A stretch of DNA of 64,000 nucleotides, from positions 1,788,501-1,852,500 of the forward strand of contig CM067535.1 of NCBI GenBank assembly GCA_034509925.1, written 5' to 3'. A model generated the notes under the pieces. That model searched no databases, was not told where the DNA came from, and was given only the letters and a program-made list of their open reading frames with translations. Shown here piece by piece: positions 10,448 to 20,022 of this stretch. How positions within the stretch are numbered: the stretch's first letter is position 1; each line of letters begins with the position of its first letter. The DNA comes from Hirudinaria manillensis (taxonomy: Eukaryota > Annelida > Clitellata > Hirudinida > Hirudinidae). The position numbers were made by a program, and so were the translations under genes.

Positions 10448-13400
10448 TTCCTCCTTCTAGCTATCAACTTAAATTGTGTTTAAGATCCATAAAATAACAA
10501 GAAATGCATCTTTTTTATATAGAGGCCAGGCATTACGAGCAGACAAACATGAACGACAGAAGTAGCAGATCTCACGTCATATTCAGAGTGGTGAGTGGTT
10601 TTTCTGACCAAAGATATAAGATGCTGTGTTTGTTTTGTTGAATATTGAATATGATTTATTGACTCATACTTAATATTTTTCATCTTAGATCATTGAAAGC
10701 AAATTGAGAGATGAAGTGGAGGATGATGCTTCTTTTTTTGTTTCTCAGCTGGTGAGTTTTGATGATATCTGAACATTTGAACCCTTATGTGACAAATTGG
10801 TAAAGATATGTTGTCTTGTCATGACGAGCATAGGAAGTCTTGGACTGTCATATGATTTATTATTACTTGTAACAGGCAGTGTTGTAAGGTTTGAATGAAA
10901 ATCGATATGTTGTAATGTTTTAACTCTTCCAACTTTCACTTGGTTACTCAATTTCAATTTGCTTCTTGTAAATAGAATCTTTACAATGATAGTTGGTTTG
11001 TAATAAATTATTATTTTATTTATTTATTGAGCAAGAACAAATTGGCCAGAGGACAATGTCAAATTAATTCTGTTGATTTCACCAATTAGAACCTCATCGA
11101 CTTGGCTGGGTCAGAGAAATTGAAGCAGACAGGAAATACGGGCCAGAGAATGGTGGAGGGTTCTTATATCAACAAGAGTCTTCTCACACTCTCTCAAGTT
11201 ATCTCTCAACTCTCATCAAATGCTAGGCAAGCTTTGCATTTAGTTTATAGGACATTTATGTTATTGATATGTTTTGATTTTATTTGGCACTATGTTTTCG
11301 TACTCTCATATTTTTATGCCAAGCGAGGCTCAACTTTGGAATGAAACACATAAATTTTTAGAAATGCTTGATATTATTATGGTTAACTACATCGTTGTTA
11401 TGTGAGATTTATGTGATTTTTGCAGCCACATAAGCTACAGAGATAGCAGATTGACGAGGATATTGCAGAATTCGCTTGGTGGAAACAGTAAAACGGCCTT
11501 CATTTGTGCAGTGACTCCAGTGGCTCTTGATGAAACATTATCAACTCTCAGGGTTAGACTTTTGCTTTTGAAGCTTTAAACCACATTTTTATGTGAATTA
11601 TTATAGAATAAAATTATTTACACTTTAATTTATATATTTTAATATATATTTACATTTAATTTCTAGTTTGCCATGAATGTGAGGAAGATTAAGAATAAAC
11701 CAATAATAAATGAGAAAGTGCCTGAGAGTGCCCAACTTCCAAGACTCACAAAGGTACAAAGATTTAAAAAGCTTGGGTTTCTATAAATGAATGGCAGATC
11801 ATGGCAGCATTTGATTCTTTTTCAGGAACTGGAACAAGTAAAGAAAATGCTTGCCTCTGCAGTTGAGAAAAACATGTCCTTGAACCAAACTGTTCAAGGT
11901 TACAACGTCAAGATTGCCCTTTTGGAAAATCAAATTATAGTTTCTAGCCAAACGAAGAACCTTTCTAGAGATGCTGCAAAGAAAAGGAGAGAAACTTGGT
12001 GTCCTGGAAAGGCAATGAAGCGTTTTGGTGCCTTGGATTTTCAAGCCACTTTACAGGAGGAGGATGATGATGATCTGACAGATAGTAATGATGCAATTGA
12101 GCCGACCAGGAGGTCCTGCGGGATTAACTTTCCATCCCTGAAACTTCCAAAATCAATCTTCGTCCCAATAACTCAGTCTCCGAATACGTCTGATGAAGTC
12201 GAACTGTTGCAACAGAAGTATGACTTTGAGCGTGATTTGAGGGAGAAACAAATTCAGATTCTCGAGACGGAAAATAAAAAAATGAAGAGGCAGCTGGAAA
12301 AGATCGTTGAAAATGCTCCCGGCGTTGTCCTAAAGAATCAGCTGCAGGAAGAGTTGGAGAAACAACTCGAGATTTATTTCTCAAAAGATGAGGAAAAAGT
12401 TTATTCCATGGTGTCTCCAATAAAAAAATCATTGGATGAAAATAAATTGGAATTAGAGGATAAAATATTGCAGACATCAATTCTTGAATGCCAAGAAGAC
12501 ATGTGTTTAAAATCCAAACAAGAAATTGAGTCTAGTGAAAAGAATATTCAAACTTCGTTTGTGTTGTTTGATGATGAATTAATGAAAACAGGAAAAAAGA
12601 GTCAGGAGATGATGATTCAAACTTCCTTCATGGCTGAACCTGAGATTGGTGATGAACCAGAAAAAATTGTCAACTTGGATGAAAAAATAACCCAAACCTC
12701 ATTTTCTGGAGAAGATAACATTATTTCCACAATGTCATGTAAGAACATCGAGACCAATGAAAAATTATTACAAACTTCCTTCACTGAGGGTACTGAAGGT
12801 TATTCCAAAGTGGAAACCTGTGAGACCGTATGTCAGACCTCTTTCGTGCATGATGGAGATGCAGAAGAACAAGATATTGAATCAAGTGAAAAAATGATTC
12901 AGACATCATTCTTTGTAGATGAAAGAGCCATTGAAAAGTCACTTTCCATAGATTTTGAGGAAAACGAAACTCAAACATCTTTTGTAGAGGATGACATGAA
13001 AGAGGTGAACCAACGTCTCGAAGATAAAATAAAGTCATACGAAGAAATTGTGAACGAATATGAAACTAACATAAAGTCTTATAAAGAGAAACTGGATGAT
13101 TGTGAAACAAAGATAAATGACTATGAAAGCAGAATTAGTGATTACGAATGTGAGCACCAGAGCTATGAAGACAAGCTTAGTTTAAGCATTGAAATGATGA
13201 AATCATCTGAAGTTGAGATGGAATCTTTAAAGAAAGAAATTTCAAAACTTGAGGAGAAGGTCAATTCAAAAGATCTTGAAATAGATCGATTCAAATCGCA
13301 AATTAAGGAGACAGAACATAACTTGGAAAACATCTCAGATTTGTTCTCCAACTCTAAGAGTCAAATGGATGATCTTTGCAAAGAAATTCAGACTGCCAAC

Positions 13401-16400
13401 CAGCAGATATTGGAGCTGAAAAGCAAAAATGCTAATGGCCTTGTGATTCAGGAAGATCAAAAGACTTTGATTGAAAGTCTTCAGAAACAATTATCTGAAG
13501 TGCAAGAGGAGAGGTGTGAATTCAAAAATTCCATGGATTCTACTGATGATGCCACATCAACCATTAGGAGCCAATATGAGCTGGTGGTACAAGATTTATT
13601 AGCTACTCACAAAAAAGAATTGGATGACATGAACAAGATGCACTTTGATGTTGTTGATTCTATGGAGAAAGAGAAGACCTTAGCGACAGAAAAGCTAAAT
13701 CAAGAATTGCAATCCTTGAGGAAGGAACTTGCCTATTTAGAAAGCAAATATGAAGCCATGGAGAATCTCCAGGAGGCACATCACCAGGGGGCTGAGTCTA
13801 ATGAAATCACCAAATTGGACACGTCAGTTAAAAGTGATGAAGAATTTGAAAAAATAAAAGAGGACTTTGAAGGAAAGATAAGCCAGCTCACTAGTCAAAT
13901 TGAAAGATTGAAGGAGCAGCATGAGATTGAAATTGCTGGTGCTAACAGCCTAGCATCAGATTTAGAGAAGCAGTTGGAGGAATGCAATAAGCAGTTGTTA
14001 GCCAATAGTACCACTTACAAGAAACAGCTAGAAATCTTAGAAGATGAAAATAGGATTAAGATCCAAGAATTAGAATCTGAATATTTAAAAGAAGTTGAAT
14101 ACCTCAACAAATTGCACTCTGAGGTCATAGAGGAGATCAAGAAAGAATCTATGAATCCAGATAATGAATCTGCATTAAAAGAAATCAATACATTGAGAGA
14201 TTGCCTGGATCTAGCCCAAACCGATGTTGAAAAAGCTAATCTTAGATGTTCTGCTCTTGAAACTGAACTCAACATAAAGACAGATGAATTGAAGACAACC
14301 TCTGTAAAACTCACTGATTTTGACTTAATATTGGAAAGATGCAAGTTAGATCATGAAGATGCTCTAGTATTATTAAACAGTGAGAAAGATGAACTTAAAA
14401 TGCAACTTGAAGATTGTAATAAGAAAATAGAAGAGCTCAAAGAATGTCAAAAACATGAGGCTGAAAACCTTATGGAATTACATGAGAAGGAGCTGGAAAA
14501 GATCAAAAAGGATCACCTGTTGTTTATTGAGGAGCTTGATTCTTTAAAGTCTGAAGAGATGGAGAGGAAGATAGCTGCAGAGAAAGAAAGTTTTACATTA
14601 CAATTGGATACTTTGAACAGCTCCCATAGAGCTGAGATAGAATCTGTTTCAAGACTCCATGCCGAAAAGCTGGCGTCAATTGAAAAAGATTATTTAGTGC
14701 AGATTGAACAAGTTAAAACTTCCTATGCAGAGGAATATAAAGAGAAACTTGGAAACTCTGAAATGAGCATCCAGAAGAGAATTAGTGACTTGCATGAAGA
14801 TTACGAAAGAAAACTTGACGAAAGTAACAGGGCCTACTCAGAGGTCATGGAAGATTTCAAACAAAAAGCTTTGGAACTAGACAGTCTCAGAAATGAGATT
14901 GATGAATTAAAAACCAGCAGAATGGCCACCATTGAACATCTGCAGAAAGAGCATGCACTGGAACTTGAATCAATGAAGAAGCTTCACACTGAGCAGTTGA
15001 AGGCTCTGTCTTCTGAGCACGAAAGTCTCTTAGAAAAATTCAAAAGCATCGAAGTCGATTCTACTGGCAAAGAGAATCAGGTGACAGTCCAATTTGAAAA
15101 GCAGCTTGAACATATGCAGAAAGGACATTCAGAGGAACTCGAATCTGTGAAGAGGCATCATGCTGACAGCATGAAGGCACTCTCTGCTGAGCATGAAAGT
15201 CTCTTACAGAAATTCAAAAGCATGGAAGTTGATTCTGCTAATAAAGAGAGGGAGATGACAGATCAATTTCAAAAGGAGCTTGAACATCTAAGGCAAGACC
15301 ATTCAAAGGAGATTGAATCCATGAAAAAGATTCATGCCGACAACCTGAAGGCACTCTCTGCTGAGCATGAAAGCCTCTTACAGAAATTCAAAAGCATGGA
15401 AGTTGATTCCGCTAACAAAGAAAAGGAGGTGACGGCTCAATTTAAAAAGGAGCTTGAACATCTTGAGCAGGAACATTCAAAGAAGATCGAATCCATGAAG
15501 AAGATTCACGACGACAACGTGAAGGTGCTATCTGCTGAACGTGTCAGTCTCTTAGAAAAATTCAAAAGTATGGAAGTCAATTCAACTAGCAAAGAAAAGG
15601 AAGTCATTTCTCAACTTGAAAAAGAACTAGACAGACTCAAGAAACTGCACTGCGAAGAAATAGAAAAACTGCAAAAGGACCAGAGCCTGGCATCCGACAA
15701 GCTAAGAGCCTCTTATATCAGTCAATTGGAGGAGCTACGCAAGGAAAGGGACGAACAAGAATTGCTCCAAGGTTATATGAAGACTCAATTCCTGCAGCTT
15801 TTAGATTCTTTCCAGATCGATATCGCCAGCGGTTTGGCCGGAAAAATGAATCCGACCAGGGAGATGTTGCTCGATAACCTTTTTGCCGGTCTACATAAGT
15901 TCATAAGTTCTAAGTTGGAGCATGAACAAGAATTGATGGGAGAACTGAAGAAGGTGAACGAGGATTACATGATAGAGATGGAGAAAAGTTCCCAACTTCC
16001 GCTCGAGTTTGTCCAGAGAGAACAGCAACTGAAGGTGGAATTCCTGGAGAAAGAGGCACAGTTGAAAGATGAATTAGAAAAATGCAGGGCTGATCAAGTC
16101 AGGTACAGAGAGGGTGAGTGAACTATTACAGAATTGCAGGAATTGTATTTATATGATGTTGTCACATTCTTTTACAGTATAAACATTGACATTAACATTG
16201 ATCTAAGTTCAAACTGATGCATGTTCTCCTAGCAATTTTTCAGTACAGCAATTTTTTTGTGAATGTATTTTTGCCTGAAATATTTGACAAATTCATTCTT
16301 CTGGAAAATTATCCCTAATTTAAGATCTATAATTTTTCCAGGAAATATTAATGTTTTCATTTTTATCAAACATCGTTATCATGACAGGTCGAGACAAAGC

Positions 16401-17411
16401 AGTGGATTTATACAAAAGTCGGGAGGAAAATTATAAAACGCTCAAGAATAGATACAAAATGTTGGAAATCCAAAATGAGACGTTGAGAATGAGAGAAGAT
16501 CAAGCTCAAAAAAGAGAAAAAGATTTGTTGGCGAGGTTGGAGAAGCTGAAGACGAGTTTGGATTCCCAAAAGGTTGATAAATTGATGGAAGAAAAAATGA
16601 ATCTCATGAAGGAGTTTTCAAAGAAAGATGATGATTGCAAAGCACTCAAGAAAGCCATTGATAAGTTTGAGGTAAATTTTTTATTGTTTATTGTCCATCA
16701 GGAAATATATGTGAATGTTTTAGCTTAATGTAGATATTATCTTTGAATTTATATATATTAATAATATTTATTTATTAGATTTTTAAGGAACCTGTGAGAG
16801 TAAAATTGTTAATCACAATAACTCCAACCTTCTTTATGCATTACCAATAAGACTTCAGTTGAATGCTGGATTATAAATACTAATATTTTAATTTTAATAG
16901 GGAGAAATATTTGTTAAAGATCTGGAGATCAGCAAAAAAGCTCTGCAAATAACAGAGCTAAAATATCAGCTGGAATCTCTGTACTCAGATAGCCAGAATT
17001 TGGCAGCCTCCGTCCCCGATAGGAACGTCGAGTCAACAAGTAGACCCTCTACCTCTTCTGGCCTCCCTAACACTGCCAATTTCACATTGGCCTTTGCAAC
17101 CACGCAGCTCACTGCTAAGAGTGCTGAAATCAAGGACCTTAAGAACGAATTAAAGTGTTACAAATTAAAGTTGAGTAGCAAAACCGTGGAATGTAATAAT
17201 TTAAAATGCGAGGTATGTTTTATAATATTTTTTATTTATTTATTTATTGTAAACCAATTGTTTTACTATCTGCAATGACATCTTACAGTTACATCAAGAG
17301 AGGAGAAAATCGCAACTAAACAAGGAGAATCTCTCCTCAACAGTCGCTGAAAACAAACAAAACCCAGACGATACGGCCGCACTCAACACCCAAAACATTC
17401 AACGATGGTAG
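9024..17411 (+). CDS. CENPE: CENP-E-like kinesin-7 motor
   Basis: Plus-end-directed kinetochore kinesin of the CENP-E type, which moves and links chromosomes to spindle microtubules. Fifteen exons (9024-9085, 9148-9236, 9305-9394, 9475-9593, 9900-10010, 10211-10295, 10523-10590, 10689-10751, 11090-11226, 11426-11552, 11667-11753, 11826-16113, 16388-16671, 16901-17212, 17289-17411) give 2014 residues. The motor (about 1-345) shows [11 protein letters not shown], the P-loop GQTSSGKT, switch [11 protein letters not shown], switch II DLAGSE, and [20 protein letters not shown] with the GEKARHYE motif typical of CENP-E. The rest is mostly coiled coil, with an eight-fold QTSF array (about 560-730) and four 58-residue repeats (about 1380-1610). 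It is shorter than vertebrate CENP-E (~2700) and ends NIQRW, with no CAAX farnesylation box. Exon 9 ends at a GC donor. Confidence 0.92.
10366..10444. repeat. (ATT)n microsatellite
   Basis: An almost pure ATT/TTA trinucleotide run of about 26 units lies in the intron between exons 6 and 7 of the kinesin gene. Confidence 0.95.
12460..12983 (+). repeat. Eight-copy QTSF motif array in the CENP-E-like coding exon
   Basis: Within the large exon, glutamine codons of the eight copies fall near 12471, 12549, 12618, 12690, 12770, 12832, 12901 and 12971, i.e. every 21-26 codons. The copies read [48 protein letters not shown] and NETQTSF, usually with acidic residues after the motif. The sequence between copies has diverged, but the motif has not. 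Confidence 0.9.
14930..15610 (+). repeat. Four 58-residue coiled-coil repeats in the CENP-E-like stalk
   Basis: Four tandem units of 174 bases encode [20 protein letters not shown] followed by a segment with [11 protein letters not shown] and H-A-D. Units 2 and 3 are nearly identical, while units 1 and 4 are more diverged. They lie in the C-terminal third of the stalk. Confidence 0.85.
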
Positions 17412-17599
17412 AGATACAACACTGAGATCTCTTTACTATTCCTTTCATTGACTGTATTAAAACCTCAAAGGAACTTTTTAAATTTATAATTCTGATGAAT
17501 GTATATTGCACTGTTTATTTTTTATCTCCTTTTAACTCCTTGACCGTCAACAAGTTCCTCACCAAATTAAAATTTCACACATATTTGCTGCTGCTCAAG

Positions 17600-17605
17600 A
17601 ATAAA
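17600..17605 (+). terminator. Candidate polyadenylation signal, CENP-E-like gene
   Basis: AATAAA lies 189 bases after the kinesin stop codon, at a plausible distance for a short 3' UTR. Confidence 0.5.
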
Positions 17606-18038
17606 TATGTTAGTTTGGATGCATACACAAATTAACTAATCTGCTGGCCCAATGAAAATAATCCTGGTTCTGCATTTTTAAACAACTGATCTTTGCTGTC
17701 CTAATGCACTTTTATGTGTGGTTTGCATTTGCTTCTCTGCAGCAAAAATTTGTGGTTTTAAATTTTAAATGAAATGACTGGGCACAACTACTTAAGCTTC
17801 CCCACCAATTGTATAAATTACTTATTAGTCTAGTTCAGAAAATAATTGAGTGTTTTGGTTGATCCATAATTAAATCAAACTTCAGTTGGAGTTGTTCTAA
17901 ATGAACTAACTGATATTCTGATTGGTCTCTCTAATAAGCGACAATTACTGATAATTAAAGAATTATTGGAACTCAGTTTTTCTAATTGTGGGAATGAATC
18001 CACTCAGTGGATAGTTATTTGCATCAGGTGCTACTTAT

Positions 18039-18044
18039 TTTATT
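18039..18044 (-). terminator. Candidate polyadenylation signal, POP7
   Basis: TTTATT on the plus strand reads AATAAA on the minus strand, 30 bases past the POP7 stop codon. Confidence 0.45.
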
Positions 18045-18073
18045 GAAAAAGGCAAAATGTTGTATTAGAAAAT

Positions 18074-18532
18074 TTATTTTTTCCTCAAAGTTGATGCAAC
18101 CTCTGACATGTCTTTGGTATCAACGTTGTTAACAAAAGAGGAATTTTTGAATACTCTAATGTGGATCACACTGCAGTGTCTTGAACCAAATTCACTACCA
18201 CAATCTCCATTTACCTTCCTCAACTCGTCTGTCATTGTCAATGTGCCAGTCTTCACAGAAACTTCCAACAACGGTTCTAGTTCAAGCTTTAGCTCCAGGG
18301 CGAGGTTTACAGTTCGGTCTACGGCAGCACCAAGTCCGTGCAAAAATATTTCGGAGTAGCCGGATTCTAACAATTTTAGAGAGCGCTTCTTTTGAGCCAT
18401 AAAGTTGGTTTTCCGGCCCATGTATATATCATTTTTTCGCTTCATCCATTTGCCTGGAACACATTTTATTAGTTCGTACTCCTCCGCATCTACGGCAAGG
18501 ACAGGATCCTGGACATCTGCAGGCGTTGCCAT
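18074..18532 (-). CDS. POP7: Ribonuclease P/MRP protein subunit p20 (POP7)
   Basis: Rpp20/Pop7 is an Alba-fold protein that pairs with Rpp25/Pop6 on the P3 stem of RNase P and RNase MRP RNA, for tRNA 5' and rRNA processing in the nucleolus. This uninterrupted 152-residue frame shows the family pattern NDIYMGRKTNFMAQKKRSLKL, then YSEIFLHGLGAAVDRTVNLAL with the conserved HGLG, an LxVxVKTGTLTMTDEL strand and SVIHIRVFKN, close to the usual length (~140). The ATG at 18532 is in a good context (ACAATGG). The GTAC after TTTATTTAG just upstream could be the end of a 5' UTR intron. It faces the kinesin gene tail to tail. Confidence 0.9.
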   Translation of the reverse strand: MATPADVQDPVLAVDAEEYELIKCVPGKWMKRKNDIYMGRKTNFMAQKKRSLKLLESGYSEIFLHGLGAAVDRTVNLALELKLELEPLLEVSVKTGTLTMTDELRKVNGDCGSEFGSRHCSVIHIRVFKNSSFVNNVDTKDMSEVASTLRKK

Positions 18533-19149
18533 TGTGGTACCTAAATAAACGATGTTAAATATGATAAATAATGGAGCTATAATTTAGTACGTGTGAATGC
18601 GGTGAATATCGAACTAAAATACCATACGAGGTGAAGGGAGAGCGATAAGAGAGGATGTTTACAAATGAATGTTTATTTTTAGTAAAATGTGGTTTGAGTT
18701 TATGTTTTGTGTTTATTTTTAATAAAATGAAACTAAACACTCTAAATAAAACTACCTAGTAGAATTTTAACATGCAATAAAATGCAATTTTTGTAATGAG
18801 TATCATATGCTCAATTCTTTCACATTTACAGATTCTGATTTGCTGATCCTTTTTTGATTATAACTATACATCTATGTAACGCAGACAAAAGTTTAAAATT
18901 AACATTTAAAATAAGATAGACTAAATATAATTAATCAGGACATATTAATAATTTGAAATAAAAAGAAGAAATTTACTTTATTTTTTACATCGTAATTAAT
19001 TACTATTAAATTAAATTTATTTTCTTTCAATTTGATTAATATATAGGATCTTTTATCGCGATAGAGCAATTTGAACCATCTAACTAATTATCAAAAGCTT
19101 ACATTTCATCAAACTAATTCTAAATAGTTTCTGATCATATAATCATACA
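18533..19149. other. Intergenic region between POP7 and the La-motif gene
   Basis: This is AT-rich spacer between two divergently transcribed genes, so it probably holds both promoters. I see no coding exon or structured RNA. Confidence 0.5.
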
Positions 19150-19560
19150 ATGAATCATTCAAGCAATGACACACCAGAGGTCATATTTTCATATGTTCCT
19201 TATCACTTGATTACGTTTTGGGAGACAATACAGCGCCAGATTGAGTTTTACTTCTCGGACGAAAATCTTAGTTATGATTGGTTCATGCACCAAAATATGG
19301 ATAACGAAGGATGGATTGCGATAGACGTGATAATGAAATTCAGACGAATAGAAGCTATGACGAAAGATGAGGAACATATCGTAACGGCTATGAATAACAG
19401 CCTTCAAGTAGAATTGTCTCCATGTTTGAAGAAACTGAGGAAAAGGATAAACGTGTCGACGGGCCCAAACTGCCAGAATCCCTATGATTCTGACAGCTAC
19501 CAACCGCAACCTTTCTTGGTCTATCTAGTACCAGTAATCGTGCCTCATACGTCATTTTAG
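19150..19560 (+). CDS. Stand-alone La-motif (HTH La-type) protein
   Basis: La motifs bind RNA 3' ends or poly(A) and start La and La-related proteins. This single uninterrupted frame of 136 residues carries a whole La motif at about residues 25-100: QRQIEFYFSDENLSYDWFMHQ, then NEGWIAIDVIMKFRRIEAMT and HIVTAMNNSLQVELS...KKLRKR. The conserved Q-I-E-F-Y-F-S-D-N-L core and the EGW...IMKF helix-wing pattern are closest to genuine La. No RRM follows: the protein stops about 35 residues after the motif with a Pro/Tyr-rich tail. AATAAA at 19722 supports a transcript. It may be an intronless retrocopy that lost its RRM or a dedicated small La protein. The frame is intact, which argues against a decayed pseudogene. 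Confidence 0.75.
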   Translation: MNHSSNDTPEVIFSYVPYHLITFWETIQRQIEFYFSDENLSYDWFMHQNMDNEGWIAIDVIMKFRRIEAMTKDEEHIVTAMNNSLQVELSPCLKKLRKRINVSTGPNCQNPYDSDSYQPQPFLVYLVPVIVPHTSF

Positions 19561-20022
19561 TTTATCTTTTTATCTGTCACTCATAAAATTCCAAAATTAT
19601 TACTAACATATACTTCCAGAAGGTAATCGACAATCAACTAATTAATGGTAATTATCTGGCAGATATAGATTATTTTGAAAATGGGCATATAAGCTCATGA
19701 TACTTTTTATAATATTTATTCAATAAACATTAATATACATATTTTATTTGGTGACCACAATATAAACACAATTAAATTATCTTTAATTATCTCAATTAAT
19801 TACAACAAATGTGTTTGTGCCAAACTAAACCATCCAAAAAATAAAAATGCTGCAATGTTAAGAACTGATTACAAAAGTTATGACAGTCTGAAAATAATGG
19901 ATAATCTTTAAAGTAGAAGACCCTTCAACCCCTCAAAAGGGAAAAAATATTAAAAAGTTAAAATTACATGCAAAGTTTCACTAAAAATTAGATAAAAAAA
20001 AATTGAATTATTTTCCATTTTC
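19561..20022. other. Convergent 3' regions of the La-motif and P450 genes
   Basis: This is AT-rich non-coding spacer between two opposed stop codons. It contains the La-motif polyadenylation signal and a minus-strand AATAAA near 19743 that could serve the P450. Confidence 0.5.
19722..19727 (+). terminator. Candidate polyadenylation signal, La-motif gene
   Basis: AATAAA lies 162 bases after the stop codon of the La-motif gene. Confidence 0.45.

Larger units (their letters stand above)
17412..18073. other. Convergent 3' regions of the kinesin and POP7 genes
   Basis: This is non-coding spacer between two stop codons that face each other. It contains AATAAA at 17600-17605 on the plus strand (kinesin transcript) and a minus-strand AATAAA at 18039-18044 (POP7 transcript). 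I see no other gene. Confidence 0.6.
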
